The position numbers and the translations under genes were made by a program. A stretch of 64,000 nt of DNA, from the NCBI RefSeq assembly GCF_002368335.1, contig NZ_AP018288.1:8235787-8299786 (forward strand), in the 5' to 3' direction. This DNA is from Nostoc sp. NIES-4103 (lineage in GTDB: Bacteria; Cyanobacteriota; Cyanobacteriia; Cyanobacteriales; Nostocaceae). The notes beneath the pieces are model-generated. The model did no database searches. It had not been told where the DNA came from and saw only the letters and a list, made by a program, of their open reading frames with translations. Below are positions 1-8,680 of the stretch, one piece after another; within the stretch, counting starts at the first letter, position 1, and each line of letters starts with the position of its first letter.

Positions 1-86
1 TCTTTAGCCAATTCTGCTTCCGTTATTGGCATCACAGATGCTTCGGATATATCTTTAATTTGTGATTCGCTTAATGTGTAAACCAT
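1..86 (-). CDS. Partial hypothetical protein, N-terminus only
   Basis: An open frame starts at an ATG (84-86) on the minus strand and stays open to the left edge. It begins MVYTLSESQIKDI and continues for 28 codons. An AAGGG lies about 13 bases upstream, a weak ribosome site. It is downstream of, and in the same direction as, the MBL-Rieske gene. The visible part shows no recognisable domain. It could be a chance frame. Confidence 0.4.
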   Translation of the reverse strand, partial: MVYTLSESQIKDISEASVMPITEAELAK

Positions 87-280
87 ATATTCAGCTTGCC
101 CTTAATTTCATTAACTATCAAAACAAACTTGAAAAGTAAATTTATTTCCCAGAAGTACGAACGCCCTTTAAAAATGGGGAAATAAAAAGAGGTTTCATCA
201 CTATGTAGAACTGACGTTATTGTAATTTTTACAAATTACGTTGAACAATATTGCCAGCCTGAATAGTTCATTTGCATAAC

Positions 281-1816
281 CTAAATCCGCTTAGTATTAA
301 GTAACTTACATTTACCGTTAAGGCATTTTCCTGTCTCCAGGTCGAATTCATAATGATGACTAAGACACCGCAGAATTCCTCCTGGTAAAATCTCACCTAC
401 TTCTTGCAAGTCAACACCAGCATGAGGACAGTAGCGCTGTATTTTATAAGTCTGTCCCTCAGAGTGAATTGTAATTAGCTCTTGAGCATCTATTGAATTT
501 TCATAATCTTCTACAGCTTGTAAAGATTGGGGAGAAGCAAATTTCAGTAATCCCAAAAGATGGTCGTTGTAAATATCTGGATTACGCCAAGCAACAAATC
601 GCAGAGATAAAAAGAAGTCTTCCCAAAGTAACTTTCCATCTAATAAAGGTGGAAGCCATCTTGATGCAAAACGATAACCGTAGCTGCACTCTCCTATCTC
701 GTTATATACGCCTTCCCAACCTGGTCGAAAATCCACTGCCCATTTTCCACCACCTACTCCTGTAATATCAAACCCAACTCTCATCCCAATTTTTTGGTTG
801 AAGTAGGAATTCATTTTTAAAAGACTTTGGAAATATTCGTGGAATGGTTCCCAAAGAGATGTTGTAGGTTCTGGATAACGAGCTTTGAAGCCAGCAATTT
901 GAGTTGTTTTTTGCTGGGCATAATTTTCAATGTAAGAGTCGCGATCGCTAAATGAAAAATCACTCCAGATGGGATCGGCCTTTTTAGATTCTTGCGTCAC
1001 ATCAAATACATCTCCAGGCAGTAATATCATGGTGTTATGCACACCCTGGCGATGCAGCCAGTCTACTACTTGCTGTTGGTCTGGAAAAATGCCATTTTCC
1101 ATTTCTGAATTAATTGCAGCCAGCTCTGGATCGAGAAAGCAAGGAGGCCCAGCAAAAGGAATGGCTGTTACTGGTTTTATAGATGCGAACGCTCGTTCTA
1201 GGTAACTGAATTTAGCTATGCGCTTGCGCTGGGAAAGTTCTTGTTTGCGCTGTGGGGAATATTCATAGCACATAGGATACCAAGAAGCTCCAGCCCCTTG
1301 CAACGCTAAGACATCGATTACTCCACCTACTTTAGTGCGGATGCTGCAAAGTTGCGCTACTGACAACCGCGCATCATTAAGGTCAAGCAATATCTCCCCA
1401 TCACCAACAATCACTACAGCAGAATCGTGGTTCATGGGTGACTCTTCTGAGACAAAAAATATACTGATTTCTTCCCCTAGTTGTACTGTTTCCCACTGCG
1501 GCACTTCTATAATTTTTTTTAAACCTGTAGCAGTAATTTTCTGCTTGAGAATTGGCGAGGGATAGCGCGGGATAATGATGGGTGTCTCTGGTGAGACTTG
1601 GGCTAAAAACCAAGGGTCAAGGTGGTCTAAATGTTCGTGAGAAATAGCGATCGCAGTTGGTTGCAGTAATGCAGATGTCAGCAAATGTTCATTACTGGGA
1701 TACTGAAACCATGAAGCCAGAAATGCTCCTTCTGGAGATAGCCACGGATCGACAAGTAATGTAACATTATTAGTCTCTACTTTTAAACCCGCGTGCCCAA
1801 GAGAAGTAATCTTCAT
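281..1816 (-). CDS. Metallo-beta-lactamase-fold protein with C-terminal Rieske [2Fe-2S] domain
   Basis: 511 aa. The N-terminal two thirds is an MBL fold related to UlaG-like hydrolases: MKITSLGHAGL opening strand, DPW, and a metal-binding HEHLDH motif near residue 60. The last 60 or so residues form a Rieske cluster site, with a CPHAG box and a CLSHH box about 20 residues later. MBL plus Rieske is the make-up of CMP-N-acetylneuraminate hydroxylase, but there the Rieske domain is N-terminal; here it is C-terminal. It is the last clear gene of the exopolysaccharide operon, 92 bp after the FemAB-like gene. Inference: an oxidative or hydrolytic modification of a sugar or sugar-linked group. The substrate is unknown. 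Confidence 0.85.
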   Translation of the reverse strand: MKITSLGHAGLKVETNNVTLLVDPWLSPEGAFLASWFQYPSNEHLLTSALLQPTAIAISHEHLDHLDPWFLAQVSPETPIIIPRYPSPILKQKITATGLKKIIEVPQWETVQLGEEISIFFVSEESPMNHDSAVVIVGDGEILLDLNDARLSVAQLCSIRTKVGGVIDVLALQGAGASWYPMCYEYSPQRKQELSQRKRIAKFSYLERAFASIKPVTAIPFAGPPCFLDPELAAINSEMENGIFPDQQQVVDWLHRQGVHNTMILLPGDVFDVTQESKKADPIWSDFSFSDRDSYIENYAQQKTTQIAGFKARYPEPTTSLWEPFHEYFQSLLKMNSYFNQKIGMRVGFDITGVGGGKWAVDFRPGWEGVYNEIGECSYGYRFASRWLPPLLDGKLLWEDFFLSLRFVAWRNPDIYNDHLLGLLKFASPQSLQAVEDYENSIDAQELITIHSEGQTYKIQRYCPHAGVDLQEVGEILPGGILRCLSHHYEFDLETGKCLNGKCKLLNTKRI

Positions 1817-1907
1817 AGTTGTTTATCTAATAATTCATCAGTTCAATTTGCTTATTTTTGGTGATCTATATTTGTACGAATTTAGAGAATTGCTTGTTGG
1901 TTATTCC

Positions 1908-2981
1908 TTAATGAGGAGAACGATAAGCAGGAAAAAATTTTGATTCCATCAGTTTTTCAGGTTGAATATTTAAAGATTTTGCTCGTAGTTCAACTAAATA
2001 ATGATATTTTTCTTCATCTAAAATTAACCGTAGTGTCATGAAATTATGCTTGAGTTGAGAGAAACCAGCTTTAAATGCATAAACACTATCTTTCGACGCG
2101 CCAACTCCACCTCCCAAATGCAAAAATTCATTGCCACGTTCCTTAGCCCAATATCGAGCAAAATCTGTTTCTAAACTGCTAGGAGATAAGCTGACAAATT
2201 TATTTTTAGTCCCTCCCAAAGTACTTTGTACTATGCCGCAAACTTCTGTATATAAGCCAACACAGGCAACCTCATTTTCATACTCAACAACACATAGATG
2301 CAATTTTTCTCCTAATGCCTTATACATCTCGTAATAATATGCAAAATCAAAGCTGTAAAATCCTACGGCAGCATCTACTCGTTCCATAGTTTCTTGATAA
2401 ATAGCAGTAAATTCATCAAGATATTCTTCTATATTAACCATTTTGGGGATCATTCCCAATCTCTTACATTTATTAATTGTGCTTTTATGACCTTTCCTGG
2501 TATTTGTCCAGATTTGAGACTCAGAAATTCTTAAGTCAACAGAAACAGTTTCTCCATTGACTAAAAATGTATTTGACTGAAAAATATCACAAAAGTTTTC
2601 GTTTAAAATTGGATGCAATCTAATAAAAGCTGAACATACACGCTTGTCACGTAATACACGCTTAAATTCACTCATGGCTAAATCAGGAAAACCTGGCGTA
2701 TTCACAGCTGCTTCGCTTAATAAAATTCCTGTATAACCATAAGGAGACTTAATGTCAAAAGTTTCTATAATTGTTTCATCAACGACATCATCGCATTTCG
2801 ACAGCAAATAAGGCGCAAAAAATATTTTGTCACCATCAGTTATAACAATCGCTTCCGGAATACCTTTAATTCTATTTTTCTCTAATAAAATATACTCAGG
2901 TAATTGATAAACATCATGTCGAATCTTATGCAGTATTTCCATCCATAAGGGATTTGATATATCAATTACTTGAACATTCAT
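1908..2981 (-). CDS. FemAB/GNAT-fold acyl- or aminoacyl-transferase-like protein
   Basis: 357 aa from the ATG at 2979-2981. This start is preferred over an upstream one at 3017 because AAGGA lies 8 bases ahead of it. The sequence resembles FemAB-related double-GNAT proteins, with a central basic stretch (TRKGHKSTINKCKRLG) and a C-terminal 'LHLGGGVGASKDSVYAFKAG' signature typical of that group. FemAB proteins move amino acids from aminoacyl-tRNA, or acyl groups, onto cell-surface precursors. Its place between a PhyH oxygenase and an MBL-Rieske gene at the end of an exopolysaccharide operon suggests decoration of a surface polymer with a non-sugar group. This is inference; donor and acceptor cannot be read from the sequence. 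Confidence 0.75.
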   Translation of the reverse strand: MNVQVIDISNPLWMEILHKIRHDVYQLPEYILLEKNRIKGIPEAIVITDGDKIFFAPYLLSKCDDVVDETIIETFDIKSPYGYTGILLSEAAVNTPGFPDLAMSEFKRVLRDKRVCSAFIRLHPILNENFCDIFQSNTFLVNGETVSVDLRISESQIWTNTRKGHKSTINKCKRLGMIPKMVNIEEYLDEFTAIYQETMERVDAAVGFYSFDFAYYYEMYKALGEKLHLCVVEYENEVACVGLYTEVCGIVQSTLGGTKNKFVSLSPSSLETDFARYWAKERGNEFLHLGGGVGASKDSVYAFKAGFSQLKHNFMTLRLILDEEKYHYLVELRAKSLNIQPEKLMESKFFPAYRSPH

Positions 2982-3057
2982 TAGTTTAATCCTTATTGAA
3001 GTAACAGAACTTCTCACACAAATTGATCATCAATCAAACAATTGATTAATCTCCCTA

Positions 3058-3930
3058 TTACTCTGTCCACAGAACAGGAAATATTGCTGGGTCGCTATAG
3101 TCTGGATAACCGTTTGGCAATTTGCGACACATACGGTCAAGAAAGTGATCAATTTGTTTTTCGTTATTCCAGAAAGGTTGATAACGGTTGTCATGGTCTT
3201 GTAAATGTACAGCCATCGCCAAACGAATTGAATGACTGTAATTAGGATAGCTACCGTGAATTGTCTGGCAATGATGAAAACTGATTTGGCCCTTTTTTAA
3301 GGTCATAGGTACTTCAATAATCTGCCGTCCAGAAGAAAATTTTTGCTCTAAATCTTTAAGATTTTGGTAATTGAAATAGCGCAGATGTTCTGTACCTGAC
3401 CATTTATGGCTACCATCAATAACAACTAATGGCCCTATAGATTCATCACAATCATGGAAAGGTATCCAAGCAGCAAGCAAGTTATTTGAAGTACAGTTAG
3501 AACAGTAAGCGCGGTCTGTATGCCAGCCAACTACCCCTTTACCATCGTGCAATTGTGGTGCTTTGTATACTAGTTGATCTTCAAACAGTCTAATTGATTT
3601 GCTTTTAGTTAGTTTAGCAGCGATCGCTCCAATAATTGGCTGTAATGCCAGCTGCCGGAGTTCTTTTTTCTGCAACGAAACAAATTCATTATTGCGAATA
3701 GCGTCTCCATCACCAGGTTGCCAATTGCTGTAACCGGTGCTTTCAGGAAGAGTTGCATCTCGTTCTCCACGATAGAACTTTTCGCTACCCACAATCGCTT
3801 TATCAATTATCTCGTCAGGAATAACTTTTTGAGAAATATACCAACCGTGTTCTTCATAAAAAGCCACATCTTCATTTGTTGGTAAAAAAGCCATTTGCTC
3901 TTGTGATAAACGCTGAGTTAAAGCTTTCAT
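3058..3930 (-). CDS. Phytanoyl-CoA dioxygenase (PhyH) family Fe(II)/2-oxoglutarate oxygenase
   Basis: 290 aa. The facial triad is visible: an HTD motif in 'VGWHTDRAYC' and a distal His in 'FHHCQTIHGSYPN', followed by an Arg (SIRLAM) placed to bind 2-oxoglutarate. Members hydroxylate or otherwise oxidise unactivated carbons. A strong AAGGAG lies about 12 bases before the ATG. Gaps to the neighbours are 76-77 bp on both sides, consistent with one operon with the PLP enzyme upstream and the FemAB-like gene downstream. The substrate is not predictable; oxidation of an amino-sugar or amino-acid substituent is a context-based guess. Confidence 0.85.
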   Translation of the reverse strand: MKALTQRLSQEQMAFLPTNEDVAFYEEHGWYISQKVIPDEIIDKAIVGSEKFYRGERDATLPESTGYSNWQPGDGDAIRNNEFVSLQKKELRQLALQPIIGAIAAKLTKSKSIRLFEDQLVYKAPQLHDGKGVVGWHTDRAYCSNCTSNNLLAAWIPFHDCDESIGPLVVIDGSHKWSGTEHLRYFNYQNLKDLEQKFSSGRQIIEVPMTLKKGQISFHHCQTIHGSYPNYSHSIRLAMAVHLQDHDNRYQPFWNNEKQIDHFLDRMCRKLPNGYPDYSDPAIFPVLWTE

Positions 3931-4005
3931 CTAATCTCAATTCTCCTTGGTTTCAAGCTTTCAAATAATTGGGCGATCGCTAAATATAATAGACTTCTAT
4001 AGTCA

Positions 4006-5115
4006 TTACCCAATCAGAGAGTAAGTCAGCTTGCCAGATTGTTTAAAAAAATCAGCAATTTTTGCTGCCACACGAGCAATATCATCCAAGGAATAACGTT
4101 GATCTGTGGGAATTGTCATAATTCGATTTGACAATTCTATTGCTGAGGGATCATTTGAGGATTTGTCTGGTGTAGTTTGTAACCAATGAATTGCTGGAAA
4201 AATATTTTGAGCTATTAGATATTTACGTAAATCATCTCGGATGTCTTGACTTTGGCAAACTATCACACTGTTGAATGGTACAGAACCGATAGGCCATGAA
4301 CTAAACAGGGGCATCCAATTCGGATGCTTTTCAGTTAAGCTCCAATTTAAAAAATGTCTAATGTTAGTTTCCCTTAGTTGCCTAAATTTTGCAATGTTCA
4401 AGCAACTCAAAATTATAGAAGTGAAGGTTGAAGCTGCACAATTAGTTTCATCATCAAATTCTTCCTCACTTTCAATTTCTAGCTGTCGAAATATATCTTT
4501 CGAGATATTGACACCACTAAGATAGGCTCGCTTTAATAGCATTGCAGTTAGTCTTTTATCGGCAGCCTGTGACTTTGAAGAAGAAGCTTTGGGCAGCTTC
4601 ATATTTTGCGGTGACCAGATAATACCCCCATCTGGAATTGGCAAAGTTTTTCGCAAAGATGCCATAGCATAGTGAGCTGTACTCTGCTGCGCCCAAGAAG
4701 AAAAAGGATCATGGGTATGGTCTTCAATTAAGATAATATCATCATGCTGAAATAGCCAATCTCGCCAAACTTTCCCTTGCTTGATACCAAATAAATTAAC
4801 TGCTAGTACTAAATCACCAGGTAAAGTATTAAGCGAATTGAAATCTGGGGATTCTTGAGTAGGTAAATCTCGATACCAACATATATCAAAAACTGTTTTG
4901 AGTTTGGCTACAAAATGCATACATAAGAACGATGGTATATGCAGCCTTAAGCGGTTTATTTGGTGCTGTTGCAACAGAGTTGCGATAGAGAATAAGCAAG
5001 CTGTGCCAGTGGAAAATAACTCGTAAGATTCAGGTAATAAAGTTTTTGCTGTTGATAGCATTACCATATCATTTGACCAATCAAATTGCGAGCCTACTTC
5101 CCATCGATTTTTCAT
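4006..5115 (-). CDS. PLP-dependent aminotransferase-fold protein (DegT/DnrJ-like)
   Basis: 369 aa. The fold is that of a type I PLP enzyme: 'LFSTGTACLFSIATLL' at the cofactor phosphate site, 'IIEDHTHDPFSSW' containing the Asp that contacts the pyridine nitrogen, and 'ASLRKTLPIPDGG' containing the likely Schiff-base Lys. The spacing around the Lys (SLRK...DGG) differs from classical sugar aminotransferases, so I stop at family level. It lies 66 bp downstream of the sugar-phosphate transferase and 76 bp upstream of the PhyH gene, in one operon. It could make an amino sugar or act on an amino-acid substituent of the polymer. Confidence 0.7.
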   Translation of the reverse strand: MKNRWEVGSQFDWSNDMVMLSTAKTLLPESYELFSTGTACLFSIATLLQQHQINRLRLHIPSFLCMHFVAKLKTVFDICWYRDLPTQESPDFNSLNTLPGDLVLAVNLFGIKQGKVWRDWLFQHDDIILIEDHTHDPFSSWAQQSTAHYAMASLRKTLPIPDGGIIWSPQNMKLPKASSSKSQAADKRLTAMLLKRAYLSGVNISKDIFRQLEIESEEEFDDETNCAASTFTSIILSCLNIAKFRQLRETNIRHFLNWSLTEKHPNWMPLFSSWPIGSVPFNSVIVCQSQDIRDDLRKYLIAQNIFPAIHWLQTTPDKSSNDPSAIELSNRIMTIPTDQRYSLDDIARVAAKIADFFKQSGKLTYSLIG

Positions 5116-5180
5116 GTGTATTTACCTCAAACACAGCTGCTTTTGCGATTAATTGCCATCATCTAACAAAGCATGACAGT

Positions 5181-5849
5181 TCATTGTCCAGTTTTACTGC
5201 CTTTAAATTCTTCGCCTGTAGCATGACCTGGTTGGCTAATTGCTTCTTGTTGCAAAACTTTCAATATCGTTAGCAAAAGAATTTTGAAATCAAGCCATAG
5301 ACTCCAATTATTTACATACCAAACATCTAATTTGAATTTCTTTTCCCATAATCCATCTAATGTTCGGCGACCATTAATTTGTGCCCAACCTGTAATACCC
5401 GGTTTAACTTCATGGCGACGTGCTTGTTCAGGGGTATAACGGTCGAGGTACTCTACTAATAAAGGGCGCGGCCCCACAAAACTCATGTCTCCTTTTAAGA
5501 CATTCCAAAGTTGTGGGAGTTCATCGAGACTAGTTTGGCGCAGGAATTGCCCAAAACTTGTGAGACGTTCTTCATCAGGAAGAAGATTGCCTTTAGCATC
5601 GCACTCATTTGTCATAGTGCGGAATTTGTAGAATTTAAAAATTCGAGCTTTTTTACCAGGACGTGGTTGGGTAAAAATAACTGGACTACCCATTTGGAAA
5701 TGAATAGCTATCCCAATTATTAGCATCACCGGAGATAGAATCAACAGAGCGATCGCTGCGATAACTCTATCTAATACAGACTTAACTACTCTGCTATATT
5801 TTGTGTGATTACCTTGCAAATTATTAGCATTCATACACACATATCTCAT
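5181..5849 (-). CDS. Initiating sugar-phosphate (polyprenyl-phosphate) transferase, small WcaJ/PglC-type
   Basis: 222 aa. It has one N-terminal hydrophobic segment (about residues 28-50), then the bacterial sugar-transferase core: 'RPGKKARIFKFYKFRTM', 'TSLDELPQLWNVLKGDMS', 'FVGPRP' and 'VKPGITGWAQINGR'. This family moves a sugar-1-phosphate from a nucleotide sugar to undecaprenyl phosphate at the inner face of the plasma membrane and starts repeat-unit assembly. Only the catalytic part is present, without the N-terminal multi-helix region of long WbaP proteins. An ATG at 5834 is an alternative start; neither has a convincing ribosome site. Confidence 0.9.
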   Translation of the reverse strand: MRYVCMNANNLQGNHTKYSRVVKSVLDRVIAAIALLILSPVMLIIGIAIHFQMGSPVIFTQPRPGKKARIFKFYKFRTMTNECDAKGNLLPDEERLTSFGQFLRQTSLDELPQLWNVLKGDMSFVGPRPLLVEYLDRYTPEQARRHEVKPGITGWAQINGRRTLDGLWEKKFKLDVWYVNNWSLWLDFKILLLTILKVLQQEAISQPGHATGEEFKGSKTGQ

Positions 5850-6021
5850 TATTAGTGAGCCAAAAAACTCTAGTCAAAACGATATTGTTACGGAATAAAC
5901 TTACCTGCATATATTGATGCAGACAAAACAGCAATTTATCTATTAGTAATAACTTTATTGCCGTATTCCACACCCATCTTAATGAAGAGTATTTTGGGTG
6001 GTTAATCTTAGCTAATTATAG

Positions 6022-7224
6022 CTACAGTAAACAATTATTAATTGCCAACTTGGTACTTATTCCCCCAAAAACAATACCTAATTTTTCATAGAAACTTGCC
6101 AGTCTTTGAAAAACTAGTTCTTCGTCATATTCAGCTTCAATGCGCTCACGTCCTGCGTTACCATAGGCTTGCCTTAATTGATTATTAGACAGCAGTATTG
6201 CTAAGGCTTCAGCTAACTTATTACTATCTTGAGGTGGTACAATTAAACCTGTTTGTTGATGTACCACAGCTTCTCGACAGCCTCGAATATCTGTGGCTAC
6301 AACTGGTAAATTCATTGACATTGCTTCTAGAATAGACCGGGGTAATCCTTCATGAGTAAACGTAGGTAGGGTAAAGATATCTAAAAGCCCTAAAATCTCT
6401 GGTATATCTTGACGTTCACCTGTCAAGGTAACGTGTTGCTCAATTCCCAGTTTATGAATTTTTTCTATCAGTTCTGTTTGGAAAGGTTCAGGGTCAGTAC
6501 TGAGTTGACTGCCAATTATTAAAACGTGCAAATTAGGAAATTGAGGTAGTAATTTTGCTGTAGCTTCAATCAGGTATCCACTTCCTTTTTTACGAGTTAA
6601 ACGCCCAATTGTGCCAATTATTAAGTTAGCAGTTTCAGGAATACCAAGGGCTTTACGTAATTGGCTTTGATGGCTCTGATCAAGGCGATCGCGATGGAAA
6701 CGATCAATATCTACTCCATTGCCCAGGTAACCTAATTTATTTGATGGACAAAGACCTAATTTTTTCGCTGTGGCTATATCTTCATAATTTTGACTGAGAA
6801 TCAAATCAGTTATAAAAGCAACGAGTTTCTCAACTGTAAAGTAAAAACGATACTGTACAGGAGATGATAAATCGTGGAATGGTAAACCGTGGGAAGTATA
6901 AACAATACGTTTATTACCTGCAATTTTAGCTGCAATACGTCCTAAGACAGCAGCAATTGGTGTATGCACATGAACAAGGTCGTATTGATTATCCCGGATT
7001 AGTCTTGCCAGATTATAAATACTTCTCAAATTAGAAAATAAAGAAATTCTCCGGTCAATTTGAATTGAATGAACTTTATATCCTTTCTCTCGTATTTTTT
7101 TTGTTTCTACTCCTGGAGAACAAGCTATTTCTACTTGGAGATTACGAGATAACAAATATTTAATTTGCGGAAGTAAAAGTGTTTGTGCTGTGTCATCTAC
7201 TGCACAAATATGCAGAATTTTCAT
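6022..7224 (-). CDS. Glycosyltransferase family 4 (GT-B)
   Basis: 400 aa. The N-terminal acceptor domain opens with MKILHICAVDDTAQT and includes 'HVHTPIAAVLGRIAA'. The C-terminal donor domain has 'IGTIGRLTRKKG' and the retaining GT4 signature 'HEGLPRSILEAMSMNLPVVA' with its E-x7-E arrangement. The enzyme would add a sugar from a nucleotide donor to the growing lipid-linked repeat unit in the cytoplasm. It sits between the epimerase (upstream) and the initiating transferase (downstream), all leftward. Confidence 0.9.
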   Translation of the reverse strand: MKILHICAVDDTAQTLLLPQIKYLLSRNLQVEIACSPGVETKKIREKGYKVHSIQIDRRISLFSNLRSIYNLARLIRDNQYDLVHVHTPIAAVLGRIAAKIAGNKRIVYTSHGLPFHDLSSPVQYRFYFTVEKLVAFITDLILSQNYEDIATAKKLGLCPSNKLGYLGNGVDIDRFHRDRLDQSHQSQLRKALGIPETANLIIGTIGRLTRKKGSGYLIEATAKLLPQFPNLHVLIIGSQLSTDPEPFQTELIEKIHKLGIEQHVTLTGERQDIPEILGLLDIFTLPTFTHEGLPRSILEAMSMNLPVVATDIRGCREAVVHQQTGLIVPPQDSNKLAEALAILLSNNQLRQAYGNAGRERIEAEYDEELVFQRLASFYEKLGIVFGGISTKLAINNCLL

Positions 7225-7315
7225 TGGATTTCTCTACTTAGAATTACTTGATTTTGCTCAGTTATTAGATCAGCGAAAGCACATTTATTTTGCATAACTA
7301 AATCTTATGAAATTC

Positions 7316-7343
7316 TTGTGGGGTGGGCATCTTGCCCGCCCAG
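7316..7343. repeat. Half copy of a dispersed G/C palindromic repeat
   Basis: The stretch cttgtggggtgggcatcttg and the following cccgccc match, with few changes, one arm of the inverted repeat at 37357-37418. It lies between the epimerase and a glycosyltransferase of the exopolysaccharide operon. It looks like a dispersed cyanobacterial repeat and not part of a gene. Confidence 0.6.
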
Positions 7344-7389
7344 TATATACAAGTTAAATGTGCAACAACTTAGCAATTGTTTGATTGAA

Positions 7390-8340
7390 TTATGTATACA
7401 AAGACTTAATCCACTGCCATTCTTGAGTTAAGCCGTCTCTCAGAGATACCCGCGGCTGATATCCTAAGATTTTCTGCGCCTTAGACACATCAGCAGCAGT
7501 ATGACGTGCGTCTCCCATGGCCTTTTCTATATAGTTCTTTTTGATTGGTTTACCAATGATTTCTGCCATTGTGTCTAAGATTTCTGCTAAAACCACTCTG
7601 CTACCGCCACCAATATTGAAAATTTCACCGACTGCTTGGGGTACGGTGGCGGCGGCTAAATTTGCAGCGATCGCATCACTCACAAATGTAAAGTCCCGCG
7701 TTTGTTGTCCATCACCGTAAATAGGAATTGCCTCATCTTGCAAAATAGCTTTGAAAAACTTATGAAACGCCATATCAGGGCGCTGTTTAGGGCCATAAAC
7801 TGTGAAATAGCGCAATGCTACAAAAGGCACACCAAAGTTTTTGTGATACAGTCCACATAACTGTTCAGCTGCTAGCTTAGTAATCCCGTAAGGAGAAACT
7901 GGTTGTGGACAAATCTTTTCGTGGGTGGGTAATGTTTCCGCATCACCATAAACACTAGAAGTAGAAGCAAATACTAACCTTTTTAGGTGTTTAGCATCCT
8001 TGGCTGCTTCCAACAAAATTTGTGTCGCATTAATATTTCGTTCAGTGTAAGCGCAAAAACCTTGACCCCAACTTGCTCTTACCCCCGCTTGTGCTGCTTG
8101 ATGGAAAACAACATTAACATCTTTGAGAAGTATTTGCCAATCTAAAAACTGTATATCTCCTGTGATTAATTTAAAGCCAGGATAATTGTGTAAATGGGCA
8201 ATATTCTTATACTTGAAAGCAGGGTCATAGTAATCATTGAATTCATCAATACCGATGACTTCTTGACCTTGTTTTAATAACGTTTCTACAAGGTGAGAAC
8301 CAATAAAACCTGCGGCTCCGGTAACGATGCTTTTAATCAT
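7390..8340 (-). CDS. NAD-dependent nucleotide-sugar epimerase (SDR, UDP-glucose/UDP-glucuronate 4-epimerase-like)
   Basis: 316 aa extended SDR. The NAD-binding motif is TGAAGFIGSHL at the N-terminus, the catalytic Ser-Tyr-Lys set is in 'FASTSSVYGD' and 'SPYGITKLAAEQL', and 'RYFTVYGPKQRPDMA' is typical of UDP-glucuronate/UDP-glucose 4-epimerases. It would supply an epimerised UDP sugar to the neighbouring glycosyltransferases. Exact substrate cannot be fixed by eye. Confidence 0.88.
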   Translation of the reverse strand: MIKSIVTGAAGFIGSHLVETLLKQGQEVIGIDEFNDYYDPAFKYKNIAHLHNYPGFKLITGDIQFLDWQILLKDVNVVFHQAAQAGVRASWGQGFCAYTERNINATQILLEAAKDAKHLKRLVFASTSSVYGDAETLPTHEKICPQPVSPYGITKLAAEQLCGLYHKNFGVPFVALRYFTVYGPKQRPDMAFHKFFKAILQDEAIPIYGDGQQTRDFTFVSDAIAANLAAATVPQAVGEIFNIGGGSRVVLAEILDTMAEIIGKPIKKNYIEKAMGDARHTAADVSKAQKILGYQPRVSLRDGLTQEWQWIKSLYT

Positions 8341-8551
8341 AACTACTGAAATTAGTAAGGTTTATTTAACTACACCTAACATCACAATTTATTCCAGGAG
8401 TAGTACTGCTGCATTCACCAAGGAGTTGAGTTTTTCAGCAATAAAGTCTGCTGGTTACTGTTGTTTAACGTGAGTCTCCAACGCAGGCGCACCTACGAGA
8501 ATGGCGAAAGAAAACTCAGTTTTCTTAGAAGTTCGATGAATACTGTTTTGA

Positions 8552-8680
8552 CCTCTCCCCCAACCCCTCTCCTACAAGGAGAGGGGAGTAAAACCCTTAT
8601 TTTTTCGTTACTCCTCCCTCTCCTGACGGAGACGCTTCGCGAACGCCTTGTAGGAGAGGGAGGCCGGGAGGGAGAGGTCT
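8552..8680. repeat. Dispersed repeats with hairpin, partly inside the end of a coding region
   Basis: Positions 8564-8586 form a perfect 10 bp hairpin (cccctctcct / aggagagggg, loop aca). The next block (about 8610-8680) holds a second repeat with 'gacggagacgcttcgcgaac', a motif common in Nostocales intergenic repeats. The second block is translated as the C-terminal tail of the glycosyltransferase that ends at 8597. Confidence 0.7.
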
